Shown piece after piece: positions 44,024-57,128 of a stretch of 64,000 nucleotides of DNA; position 1 is the stretch's first letter; the number at the start of each line of letters is the position of its first letter. Source of the DNA: CAVWDU01 sp963753815 (GTDB lineage: Bacteria; Pseudomonadota; Gammaproteobacteria; Pseudomonadales; Halieaceae); the NCBI GenBank assembly GCA_963753815.1, contig CAVWDU010000003.1:930001-994000 (forward strand). Reading direction: 5' to 3'. The translations under genes were made by a program, and so were the position numbers. The notes beneath the pieces were generated by a model, which did not search any database, was not told where the DNA came from, and was given only the letters and a program-made list of their open reading frames with translations.

Positions 44024-45445
44024 TCATATATCGAGGTAGTCGAGAATACCCTCTGCCGCCTGCCGGCCCTCCCAGATCGCCGTCACGACCAGGTCTGAAC
44101 CGCGCACCATGTCACCGCCGGCGAACACCTTGGGGTTGGTGGTCTGGAATTTGCGGTCCTGCTCTTCTGGTGCGATGACCCCGTTCCAGTCGTTGGTCTC
44201 CACGGCAATATCTGTCAGCCAGTCCGGCGGGCTGGGCTGGAAGCCGAATGCAATAATGACCGCGTCGGCCTCCAACACCTGTTCACTGCCCGGCACGGGC
44301 TCGGGCCGGCGGCGCCCGTCGGCGTCCGGCTCACCCATCTGCGTCTGCACGACCTTGATCCCGCAGGCCTGGCCGAAGTATTCCACGACTTCAATCGGCT
44401 GCCGGTTGAACAGGAACTCGACACCCTCTTCACGGGCATTGCGCACCTCACGGCGCGAGCCGGGCATGTTCTCCTCGTCGCGCCGGTAGGCGCAGATCAC
44501 CCTGTCGGCCTGCTGGCGCACCGCCGTGCGCACACAGTCCATCGCCGTATCACCGCCGCCGAGCACGATCACCCGCTTGCCCTTGAGATTCACGTAGGCG
44601 TCCGGGTCCTGCTCGAAGCCGAGGTTGTGATTGACGTTGCCGATCAGGTACGGCAGCGCCTTGTAGACACCAGGCAGGTCCTCACCCGGGAAATTGCCCT
44701 GCATGGCGGTATAGGTGCCCATGCCGAGGAACACCGCGTCATAGTCATTCATCAGTTCGCCGATAGTCACGTCACGGCCGACATCGGTATTCAGCCGGAA
44801 CTCCATCCCCATGCCCTCGAACACCTCCCGCCGCCGGACCATGACCTCCTTTTCCAGTTTGAACTGGGGTATGCCGAAGGTGAGCAGTCCCCCGATTTCA
44901 GGGTAGCGATCGAACAGCACCGGCTTGACGCCGTTGCGCACCAGGATATCGGCACAGCCGAGCCCGGCCGGCCCGGCACCGATAATGGCGACCTTTTTGC
45001 CGGTGGGCACAACGTCGGACAGATCCGGCCGCCAGCCCATTGCCAGCGCCGTATCGGTAATGTACTTCTCCGAAGCGCCGATGGTTACCGCGCCAAACCC
45101 GTCATCCAGCGTGCAGGCGCCCTCGCACAGGCGGTCCTGGGGGCAGACCCGCCCACACACCTCGGGCAGGGTATTGGTCTGGTGACTGAGCTCCGCCGCT
45201 TCGAACAGGTTGCCCTCACTGACCAGCTTCAGCCAGTTGGGAATGAAGTTGTGCACCGGACACTTCCACTCGCAGTAGGGATTACCACACTCGAGGCAGC
45301 GGTGTGACTGGTCGGCCGCCTGGTCCTCGGTGAACTGCTCGTAAATTTCGATGTACTCGGTTTTGCGCGCGGGCAGACCGCGCTTGTCGGGATCAACCCG
45401 ACCGACGTCGATAAACTGAAAGTTGTTGACCACTCGACTTGTCAT
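44024..45445 (-). CDS. gltD: Glutamate synthase small subunit
   Basis: Small subunit (473 aa) of NADPH-dependent glutamate synthase; it takes electrons from NADPH through FAD to the iron-sulfur clusters. The N-terminal cysteine motifs are CLECGNPYCEWKCPVHN and CGRVCPQDRLCEGACTL. The FAD site is VAIIGAGPAGLGCA and the NADPH site is VIVLGGGDTAMDC. Its start is 37 bp after the gltB stop, same strand. Confidence 0.97.
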   Translation of the reverse strand: MTSRVVNNFQFIDVGRVDPDKRGLPARKTEYIEIYEQFTEDQAADQSHRCLECGNPYCEWKCPVHNFIPNWLKLVSEGNLFEAAELSHQTNTLPEVCGRVCPQDRLCEGACTLDDGFGAVTIGASEKYITDTALAMGWRPDLSDVVPTGKKVAIIGAGPAGLGCADILVRNGVKPVLFDRYPEIGGLLTFGIPQFKLEKEVMVRRREVFEGMGMEFRLNTDVGRDVTIGELMNDYDAVFLGMGTYTAMQGNFPGEDLPGVYKALPYLIGNVNHNLGFEQDPDAYVNLKGKRVIVLGGGDTAMDCVRTAVRQQADRVICAYRRDEENMPGSRREVRNAREEGVEFLFNRQPIEVVEYFGQACGIKVVQTQMGEPDADGRRRPEPVPGSEQVLEADAVIIAFGFQPSPPDWLTDIAVETNDWNGVIAPEEQDRKFQTTNPKVFAGGDMVRGSDLVVTAIWEGRQAAEGILDYLDI

Positions 45446-45482
45446 AACGTCACCTCATGTCTGTGCGTTCGGCCCGACCACG

Positions 45483-49928
<4,446 letters not shown>

Positions 49929-49981
49929 AGTCAGTCCAGAATTGCAATAAAAAACAGCTAGTTACGGCGGTAAATCCGGCT

Positions 49982-50002
49982 GCCGTCCCTGGCGGGGACG
50001 GC
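49982..50002 (-). terminator. Hairpin between aroB and gltB
   Basis: 8-bp GC stem (GCCGTCCC/GGGACGGC with 5-nt loop). On the minus strand it is followed by a few U only. It could end the aroKB transcript or attenuate gltB. Confidence 0.35.
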
Positions 50003-50166
50003 GGGGGCAGACACATTTTACACCGATGGAAGGTGGCTCACAAACGCCGCGGAAGGGCCGCAATGACAAGGGATAAAGACACCGGTCGGCTGCGTCCCTG
50101 TAGCGCGAACGCGGCATCCCACCACCGCCGTTACAATCGGCACGAGGGCATTTGTGGACCGCGGCG

Positions 50167-51246
50167 TCAGTCGGTGGAGGTCAGCAGCCCGGTGAGCTCT
50201 TGCGGATCACAGTCATCGACGACGCAGGCCTCGCCGATTGCGCGCAACAGCACCAATCGCAGTTGCCCATCCAGGACCTTTTTGTCGCGGGTCATCAGGG
50301 CCAGGAAATCGTCGGGGCTGATCGTCGTGGGCGGGTGCCGCGGCAGGTTCATGCCGGCCAGCAGCCGGTCGAACTGCGCCACTTCGTCATAGGCAAGCCA
50401 GCCGCGCCGTGCCGAGAGTCGCATCGCCAGCAACATGCCGGCAGCCACAGCCTCGCCGTGCAGCCAGGTGCCGTAGCCGAGACCGGTTTCGATCGCGTGC
50501 CCGAACGTGTGGCCGAGGTTCAGAATGGCGCGCAGGCCACCCTCGCGCTCGTCGATCGCGACCACCCGGGCCTTGTTGGCACAGCTGCGCTCGATAGCCT
50601 CCGCGAGTGCCGACTCCTCGCGTGCCAGCAGGTGCGCCATATTGGCCTGCAGCCATCGGTAGAACGGTTCGTCGCCGATCAGGCCGTACTTGACCACCTC
50701 CGCAAGCCCGGCGACGAACTCCCGCTCGGGCAGGCTGTGCAGGGTGTTGATGTCGATCAACACCGCGCACGGCTGGTAGAAAGCGCCGATCATATTCTTG
50801 CCGAGGGAGTGATTGACCGCGGTCTTGCCGCCCACCGAGGAGTCCACCTGCGCCAGCAGGGTAGTGGGCACCTGGATGAAGGCGACGCCCCGCTGGTAGC
50901 AGGCGGCGGCGAACCCGGTGAGGTCGCCGACCACCCCGCCGCCCAGCGCCAGGAAGGTCACTGTCCTGTCATGCCGGGCGGCCAGCACCTCGTCGAAGAT
51001 GCGCTCCAGGGTCGCCAGCGTCTTGTGCTGCTCCCCGTCGGGAAGTATCACCTCTGTCACCCGGGCCCTGTCACCCAGGGCCGCGCGCACCCGATCCATG
51101 TAGAGCGGGGCGATGACATCATTACTGACTATGACCACCTGTGACCCGGCGATGTGCCGGCGCAGCAGGTCGGCGTCCTCGAACAGGTCACGGCCGATGT
51201 AAATGGGGTAACTGCGCTCCCCGAGATCGAGGTGCAGGGTGTGCAT
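50167..51246 (-). CDS. aroB: 3-dehydroquinate synthase
   Basis: Cyclises DAHP to 3-dehydroquinate with Zn and NAD+. 359 aa from ATG 51246; the longer in-frame start would add 16 residues without family match. Motifs: LPDGEQHKTL, ALGGGVVGDLTGFAAACYQRG (first 20: ALGGGVVGDLTGFAAACYQR), the lysine in VGGKTAVNH, and the metal histidines in LNLGHTFGHAIE and LHGEAVAAG. It sits 72 bp after aroK on the same strand. Confidence 0.96.
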   Translation of the reverse strand: MHTLHLDLGERSYPIYIGRDLFEDADLLRRHIAGSQVVIVSNDVIAPLYMDRVRAALGDRARVTEVILPDGEQHKTLATLERIFDEVLAARHDRTVTFLALGGGVVGDLTGFAAACYQRGVAFIQVPTTLLAQVDSSVGGKTAVNHSLGKNMIGAFYQPCAVLIDINTLHSLPEREFVAGLAEVVKYGLIGDEPFYRWLQANMAHLLAREESALAEAIERSCANKARVVAIDEREGGLRAILNLGHTFGHAIETGLGYGTWLHGEAVAAGMLLAMRLSARRGWLAYDEVAQFDRLLAGMNLPRHPPTTISPDDFLALMTRDKKVLDGQLRLVLLRAIGEACVVDDCDPQELTGLLTSTD

Positions 51247-51318
51247 AAGCAGAGACAAACGGCGGTCCTCGAGTGGCGTACAGGCCGCCATCATACCGCC
51301 CGCCAGAGGGGATTGTCT

Positions 51319-51834
51319 TTACTGCAGCTCGCGGATGAGCTTGCGGGCCACGGTGCGCGGACTGCACCCGTCGGTATCGATGATATGGTCGGCAATCTCC
51401 CGGTAGAGGGCATCGCGCTCTATCATCAGGCTGCGCAGCACGGTTTCCGGGTCACCGCTGCTCAGCAGGGGACGGCGTCGATCCCGTTTTGTGCGTCGCA
51501 CCTGCTCCTCCACGGTCGCATGAAGGTAGATGACAAAGCCGCGCCCGCCCAGCGCCCGCCGGTTCTCGTTGCGGATGACGACACCACCACCGGTCGCCAG
51601 CACCGTATTGTCCCACTGGGTCATCTCCTCCACCACCTGTTGCTCGCGATCGCGAAAGCCCTCCTCGCCTTCAACATCGAAAATCCAGGGAATGTCGGCG
51701 CCCGTCCGCGACTCGATCTCGGTATCGGTGTCTGCGAATTGCAGCTTCAACTGCTGGGCGAGGTACTTGCCGATGGTCGACTTGCCGGCCCCCATGGGGC
51801 CGACAAGAAACACCTTAGTGGGTTGACGCATCAT
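51319..51834 (-). CDS. aroK: Shikimate kinase
   Basis: Phosphorylates shikimate at O3. 171 aa, the usual size. The Walker A loop is VGPMGAGKSTIG, the shikimate-binding residues are in FADTDTEIESRTG and the GGG loop in ATGGGVVIR, and the lid has RRTKRDRRRPLL. Start ATG 51834 or the ATG one codon later. It follows pilQ by 28 bp, so the pilus and shikimate genes form one transcription unit as in Pseudomonas. Confidence 0.96.
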   Translation of the reverse strand: MMRQPTKVFLVGPMGAGKSTIGKYLAQQLKLQFADTDTEIESRTGADIPWIFDVEGEEGFRDREQQVVEEMTQWDNTVLATGGGVVIRNENRRALGGRGFVIYLHATVEEQVRRTKRDRRRPLLSSGDPETVLRSLMIERDALYREIADHIIDTDGCSPRTVARKLIRELQ

Positions 51835-51862
51835 CTCGTTGTGCAGGCGACGTCGCCGGCGT

Positions 51863-54130
51863 TCAGTCCAGCAGGGTTTCCGCGAGGATCCTCGGGGTGA
51901 TAAAGATCAGCGTCTCGGTCTTCGTCCTCGAGTTGGCCTCGTTGCGGAAGAAAGCGCCCACGTAGGGAATGTCACCCAGGAACGGTACCTTGGTGATGGT
52001 CTCGATATCTTCCGTACGGAACACCCCGCCGAGAACCACGGTCTCGCCGTTGCCCACCAGCACCTGGGTGGTCAGCTCGGTGGTATCGATGGACGGGATG
52101 AAGCCACCGCGACCACTGGGCACGAGGTCACCCACCGAATCCTGGTTGATCTGCAGGTCGAGGAGGATGCGATCATCCGGGGTGATATTGGGCGTCACGT
52201 CCAGCGAGAGCACGGCCTCCTTGAAGGCGGTGGTGGTTTCACCGCTGGCCGAGGCCTCCTGGTAGGGCACCTCGGTACCGGACTTGATATTCGCCTGCTG
52301 CTTGTCGCCGGTGATAACCTTCGGCTGGGATACCACCTCGCCCTTGCCCGCGGCTTCCAGCGCCGAAAGCTCGGCGGTGAGGTAGAGATCCTGGCTGGTG
52401 AAGCCCACAGCGAATCCCGAGGTTCGCGAGGCGACGCCGAGATCCACCATCAGTGCACCGGGGTAATCCAGCGTCGGGGTGGTGCCGTTGATGACGGAGT
52501 CGTTCAACCCGACCACGTTAGAGGTATCGCCCGACACTGACAGGACATTGCCGTTGGCGTCGTCGTTGAGGTAACCGCCGCCCCACTGGATGCCCAGCTC
52601 CTTCTCGAGATCAGACTGTGCGATCACGATGCGGGCCTCGATCATGACCTGGCGTATCGGGATATCCACCAGATCGATCAGGTCGCGGATTTCCAACAGC
52701 TTGGCTGAAGTCTCGGTGACGATCAGCGAATTGGTGCGGGGATCGACGATCACCGAGCCGCGCTGCGAGATAAGGCTGCCGCCCTCCTCCGAGCCCGCCT
52801 GGAACAGGGTCACGACCTCGGCCGCATTGGCGTAGCGAATGCGAATGAATTCGGACTGCAACGGTGCCAGTTCGGCGATCTGCTTGTTGGCCTCGATCTG
52901 CTGGCGCTCCCGCTCGGCGATCTCCTCGGCGGGTGCGACCATCAGTACGTTACCTATCTGGCGCTTATCCAGACCCTTGGTTTTCAGCACCAGCGACAAC
53001 GCCTGGTCCCAGGGCACATTCTGCAGGCGCAGGGTGATGCGACCGGAGACCGTATCGCTGGCCACGAGGTTGAGTTCGGTGAAGTCCGCGATCAACTGCA
53101 GCACCGCCCGCACTTCGATGTCCTGGAAATTCAGGGAGATGCGGTCGCCGACGAAGTCAAACTCGTTGCGGCGCTCCTCGGCCTCCTTGCGGGTCAGCGG
53201 CTTGACACTCAGCACATAGCTGTTGTCCGTCTGGTAGGCCAGATAGTCGTACTCGCCCGTAGTCCTCAGGCTGATGGTGGTGCCGCGCTCGGAAGTGCCC
53301 ACGTCCACTGTGCTGACCGGGGTGGCGAAGTCGGTGACGTCGAACCGTCGCATCAGGCGATCCGGCACACCGGTATCGACAAACTGGACCTTGATCTCGC
53401 CACCCTCGGTAAAGACGTTGACGTCCACCGACGGGTTGCTCAGCTCGAGGTTGAGGCGCCCTTCACCGGCCTCGGTACGATGGAACTGCAGGTCGGTGAT
53501 TTCCGATTCCACCGAGGAGACCTGCTCGACCGAGGTCGCCAGCTGATTCGGGTCGGCGGTGCGCTTCACATAGTCGTCGCCACCGTCCTGGCCAACGATC
53601 ACGTACAGGCTGTTGCCCTCCACCCGGGTCTCGTAGGGAACGAGCTTGACCATGTTGACAACCATGCGTGTGCGGTCGCCGGATTCGAGAACCACCACGC
53701 CGGTGGCGTTGCCGTACGGCAGCGAGTAGCGTTTCTCGGGCAGCGCGCTGCTGGTGCTGGGGAAGTCGATAGCCAGGCGTGCCGGCTTCTCGATGGTGTA
53801 GGCCTTGAAGTCCGGGGGCACCTCGTCGAAATCGACGCGGATTTCGAACTTGCTGCCCGGACGGGAACTGAACTCGATGTCCTGGACCGTGGGGTCCGCA
53901 GCCGCGCCGGCCACGACACCGAAGCACAACGCCAGGCCCGCGAGCAGACCGCGGGGCGGTCGTCGCAACAGGGCCCCGATACGCGCGACCCCCGCCGCTG
54001 CCGCCTCGACGCTACCCGCGCCTGTTTGCACTTCAACCCGGCCACCGCGTTTCAGACCGAGCAACCCCCTGTTACTGATGCTTCCTGTGTTCAAGGCTAT
54101 CATCCCCAGCTTCACTATATTATTTTTCAT
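51863..54130 (-). CDS. pilQ: Type IV pilus secretin PilQ
   Basis: Outer-membrane channel through which the pilus passes. 755 aa from ATG 54130; an ATG two codons earlier or a GTG five codons earlier are alternatives. N-terminal AMIN domains (about 90-330) bind peptidoglycan. The secretin/TonB short N domain follows (ISLNFQDIEVRAVLQLIADF), then the C-terminal secretin domain (VPFLGDIPYVGAFFRNEA; GNGETVVLGGVF). The N-terminus is unusual: a long extension with alanine-rich sequence precedes the signal-like segment LLAGLALCFGVVAGAAA. It ends the pilMNOPQ operon. Confidence 0.95.
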   Translation of the reverse strand: MKNNIVKLGMIALNTGSISNRGLLGLKRGGRVEVQTGAGSVEAAAAGVARIGALLRRPPRGLLAGLALCFGVVAGAAADPTVQDIEFSSRPGSKFEIRVDFDEVPPDFKAYTIEKPARLAIDFPSTSSALPEKRYSLPYGNATGVVVLESGDRTRMVVNMVKLVPYETRVEGNSLYVIVGQDGGDDYVKRTADPNQLATSVEQVSSVESEITDLQFHRTEAGEGRLNLELSNPSVDVNVFTEGGEIKVQFVDTGVPDRLMRRFDVTDFATPVSTVDVGTSERGTTISLRTTGEYDYLAYQTDNSYVLSVKPLTRKEAEERRNEFDFVGDRISLNFQDIEVRAVLQLIADFTELNLVASDTVSGRITLRLQNVPWDQALSLVLKTKGLDKRQIGNVLMVAPAEEIAERERQQIEANKQIAELAPLQSEFIRIRYANAAEVVTLFQAGSEEGGSLISQRGSVIVDPRTNSLIVTETSAKLLEIRDLIDLVDIPIRQVMIEARIVIAQSDLEKELGIQWGGGYLNDDANGNVLSVSGDTSNVVGLNDSVINGTTPTLDYPGALMVDLGVASRTSGFAVGFTSQDLYLTAELSALEAAGKGEVVSQPKVITGDKQQANIKSGTEVPYQEASASGETTTAFKEAVLSLDVTPNITPDDRILLDLQINQDSVGDLVPSGRGGFIPSIDTTELTTQVLVGNGETVVLGGVFRTEDIETITKVPFLGDIPYVGAFFRNEANSRTKTETLIFITPRILAETLLD

Positions 54131-54158
54131 GGTCATGGCACCCACTGTTATCGCCGGC

Positions 54159-54689
54159 TTACAGGCCGCTCAGTTTTAGTTGTCGTGGACGCTCTACCCA
54201 GCCATCCTGGGTTCCGTCGGTCACTATCTCCACCACGGCCACATAGTTGTCGGTCATCTCGACTATCTTGCCGTGGTTTCTCCCCAGGAAATTGCCCAGG
54301 GTGACGCGGTGGACACCGCCATCGGGATCCCTGATCAGGGTCCAGTTGGTGCCGTCACGGGCGAGCGTGCCGACCATATCCAAGGAGTCGAAGGTGTACT
54401 GCTCCAGAAACTCCTTCACTCGCGTGTCATCGGGCTTGACCGTCTTGACCGCCTGCAGCTGTGCGATTTCGCGCACTTCCAGTGGCCGGTCGAAAGGACT
54501 GCGCAGCGTGGTGGCACTGTAGGCAAAGGCCTCATAGGCCTTGAAAGTCGGGATCGGGGCAATGATGCCACCGGGCCGGGCCTTCTTCTGTGCCATGAAC
54601 GCGTCCAGGTCCGCAAAGTCGCCGCCACAGCCTGTCAGCAACAGCGCTGGTGCGAGCAGGGCAGTGGCAGTTCGCAATACCTTGTTCAT
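54159..54689 (-). CDS. pilP: Type IV pilus lipoprotein PilP
   Basis: Inner-membrane lipoprotein of 176 aa linking PilNO to the secretin. Signal ends in the lipobox LLLTGCGGD, and the mature part ends with the beta domain LGNFLGRNHGKIVEMTDNYV known in PilP. It is 3 bp from the pilO stop and 28 bp before pilQ. Confidence 0.95.
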   Translation of the reverse strand: MNKVLRTATALLAPALLLTGCGGDFADLDAFMAQKKARPGGIIAPIPTFKAYEAFAYSATTLRSPFDRPLEVREIAQLQAVKTVKPDDTRVKEFLEQYTFDSLDMVGTLARDGTNWTLIRDPDGGVHRVTLGNFLGRNHGKIVEMTDNYVAVVEIVTDGTQDGWVERPRQLKLSGL

Positions 54690-54692
54690 CGA

Positions 54693-55310
54693 TCAGGCCT
54701 CCCCATCTTTGTAGCGATAGGTCTTGGCGATAATGCTCATGTTCAAATCGTTCGAATCCTGTGAAGCGGGCATCCTGATGCTGAAGTCATGCAGGGTCAC
54801 GATACGCGGCAGGCCGGCCATCCCGGAGATGAATGCACCCAGGTCGTGGTAGGAACCCGACGCCACGATGGAGATCGGCAACTCGATGTAGAATTCCTTG
54901 CTCAGCTCGGGCTTGAGATCGATGCTGGCAACCCGCAGGCCGTTGAGCTCACCCTTGTTGGTGATGTCCTCGAGCAAACCGGGGACCTCGGTATCACTGG
55001 GCAACTGGCTGATCAGGGCGCCGAAGGACTCCTGCATATCGGCCATCTGCTGCCGGTAGGCCTCCAGGTTGGCCGCCTGGAACGCCTTCTTCTCGAAATC
55101 CTCCCGCAGCTTGAGCTCCGTCGCCTCCACACCGGCCAACTGGGTTTGCAGGTCCTTGACGTGGTAGTAGTAGCCGGCGAACAGCACCGCGCAGAGGAGC
55201 AGAACCCAGACGACGACCTTGACGGGGGTCGGCCACGACCCCACGTTGTCGAAATCGAGGTCATTGACATTGAACTCGCGCACCGAGCGCATGGTATCTT
55301 CGAAAGCCAT
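54693..55310 (-). CDS. pilO: Type IV pilus assembly protein PilO
   Basis: Inner-membrane alignment-complex protein, 205 aa: one membrane segment (VVVWVLLLCAVLFAGYYY), a coiled coil (about 50-95) and a ferredoxin-like C-terminal domain. It pairs with PilN. Three bp separate it from pilN. Confidence 0.95.
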   Translation of the reverse strand: MAFEDTMRSVREFNVNDLDFDNVGSWPTPVKVVVWVLLLCAVLFAGYYYHVKDLQTQLAGVEATELKLREDFEKKAFQAANLEAYRQQMADMQESFGALISQLPSDTEVPGLLEDITNKGELNGLRVASIDLKPELSKEFYIELPISIVASGSYHDLGAFISGMAGLPRIVTLHDFSIRMPASQDSNDLNMSIIAKTYRYKDGEA

Positions 55311-55313
55311 CCC

Positions 55314-55880
55314 CTAACCCTCCGCTTCTTCGTCGGTTTCAGGCAGCTGGACCTTGACCGTCAGCTTGAATGTCGTCGCCGAGTCACCGTACTGGGGCGC
55401 TGCCCTTACCAGGTCGAGGTTGGGAGCGGCCAGCCAGTCCGATGCATCCAGTCTGCGCATCAGGCTGGAGACACGGTTGTTGGACTCGGCAATACCCTCG
55501 ATGCTGATCTCCTTGTCGGAGGTCGTGAGCGAGGTATAGAACACGCCGTCGGGCACCGTGCGCACCAGCTGGTCGAGGATTCTGACGATAATCGGGCGGT
55601 TGCCCTGCAGTTCCTGAATCACGCGCATCCGCTCGATGAGCTGGTTCCTGCGCTTCTGCAGTTCCTGGATCTCCGCGACTTTCTTGTCCAGCTCCGCGAT
55701 ATTGTCACGGAGGTACTGGTTGCGCGCCTCCTGGTACTCGATCTGGCTGTTGACCACCCGGTCGGCCAGCAGCACCAGGCCCACACCCAGGGCGAATACC
55801 AGCGCCAGAATGGTCAGGAACTCTTTTTTCAGCTCCTGGCGTCGTTCTTCGCGCCAGGGCAGGAGGTTAATGCGCGCCAT
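55314..55880 (-). CDS. pilN: Type IV pilus assembly protein PilN
   Basis: Inner-membrane protein, 188 aa. The N-terminal cytoplasmic INLLPWR motif (MARINLLPWREERR) binds PilM. A membrane segment (FLTILALVFALGVGLVLLAD) is followed by a coiled coil and the periplasmic domain. Start ATG overlaps the pilM stop (ATGA). Confidence 0.95.
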   Translation of the reverse strand: MARINLLPWREERRQELKKEFLTILALVFALGVGLVLLADRVVNSQIEYQEARNQYLRDNIAELDKKVAEIQELQKRRNQLIERMRVIQELQGNRPIIVRILDQLVRTVPDGVFYTSLTTSDKEISIEGIAESNNRVSSLMRRLDASDWLAAPNLDLVRAAPQYGDSATTFKLTVKVQLPETDEEAEG

Positions 55881-56944
55881 CAGTCAAAGCTCCTCAGTGC
55901 CAGCCCGCAGGCGATCATCATCGCCGGGGCATCGCTGCTCAGGGCAACGGCGTTCACCCGCGACGAGATCGCCATGGTGGCGAATGGATTCGCAATCGCC
56001 GTCGGCGTTCCGAGCTTCTCCTGAACCAGGTCGACCAGGCCCTCCATGGAGGCGACCCCCCCGGCGAGAATGATGTAATCGACGTCGTTGTACTGACTGG
56101 AAGAGAAAAAGAACTGCAATGAACGCGCCACCTGCTGCACCACCGCATCCTTGAACGGCAGCAGCACCTCGGGCTCGTAGTCGTCCGGAAGACCACCCTG
56201 CTTCTTGGCCAGTCCCGCCTCTTCCAGCGGCAGCCCGTAGCGACGCATGATTTCGTCGGTGAGCTGCTTGCCGCCAAACAGCTGCTCCCGTGTATAGATC
56301 GTCTGGCCGTTGGTGAGCACGCTGAGCGTCGTCATGGTGGCGCCGATATCGACCACCGCCACGGTGCTTTCATCCTCGAGGTCCAGCTGGTGCTGGATCA
56401 GGGCATAGGCACGCTCCATCGCGTAGGCCTCGACGTCCATGATGCGCGGGTTGAGTTCCGCCGCCTCGATGGCATCGACCCGTGAGTCGATCGTCTCCCG
56501 GCGACAGGCAGCAAGCAGGACCTCGACCTGGGCCTCCTTGTCCTGGGCCGGACCGAGCACCTCGAAATCGATCGCGACCTCCTCCAGCGGGTAGGGAATA
56601 TACTGGTCCGCCTCCAGGGTCAGCTGGGTTTCCATGTCGTCATCGCTCAGGCCGGCGGGCATGTCGATCATCTTGGTGATGACCGACGAGCCCGCGACCG
56701 CGGCGGCGACTGTCTTGAGTTTGGTCCTGGACTGGGTCACGACGCTGCGAATGGCGTTGGCAACACCGTCCATGTCATTGATGTTTTTTTCGATCACCGC
56801 GTCCAGTGGCAGTGAACTCACCGCGTAGCTTTCAACGCGATAGCGATCGCCCGAGTAACTCAGCTCCAGCAGTTTCACCGTGGTCGAACTGACGTCCAGA
56901 CCGAGAACCGGAGTGGTCTTCTTTTTCCCTAGTAGCCCCAGCAA
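55880..56944 (-). CDS. pilM: Type IV pilus actin-like protein PilM
   Basis: Cytoplasmic actin/FtsA-like ATP-binding protein, 354 aa, that binds the PilN N-terminus and connects to the motor ATPases. ATP-binding parts are VLGLDVSSTTVKLLEL, VAVVDIGATMTTLSVL and IILAGGVASMEG. It starts with TTG 56944 behind GGAAGA. It is the first gene of pilMNOPQ, diverging from mrcA. Confidence 0.94.
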   Translation of the reverse strand: MLGLLGKKKTTPVLGLDVSSTTVKLLELSYSGDRYRVESYAVSSLPLDAVIEKNINDMDGVANAIRSVVTQSRTKLKTVAAAVAGSSVITKMIDMPAGLSDDDMETQLTLEADQYIPYPLEEVAIDFEVLGPAQDKEAQVEVLLAACRRETIDSRVDAIEAAELNPRIMDVEAYAMERAYALIQHQLDLEDESTVAVVDIGATMTTLSVLTNGQTIYTREQLFGGKQLTDEIMRRYGLPLEEAGLAKKQGGLPDDYEPEVLLPFKDAVVQQVARSLQFFFSSSQYNDVDYIILAGGVASMEGLVDLVQEKLGTPTAIANPFATMAISSRVNAVALSSDAPAMMIACGLALRSFD

Positions 56945-57060
56945 TTTTCTTCCCTATTCGTGTCGCGTAATTAGGATATTTTTATGCGGTGTTCGAAATG
57001 AATTCTGGGTACCGGCGAGATATAAAACAAGCCCAAATGTATCAAAAGTCCAAAAAAGCA

Positions 57061-57066
57061 TATAAT
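57061..57066 (+). promoter_or_regulatory. TATAAT -10 element of the mrcA promoter
   Basis: Perfect TATAAT 63 bp before the mrcA start, in the 184-bp gap to pilM. No good -35 at 16-18 bp (TGTATC at 57038). Confidence 0.45.
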
Positions 57067-57128
57067 TCGAATCCATTCCGTCCAGCCGTCGACAGGACGC
57101 GCTCAAACAGCTGAAATAATAGGATTTT

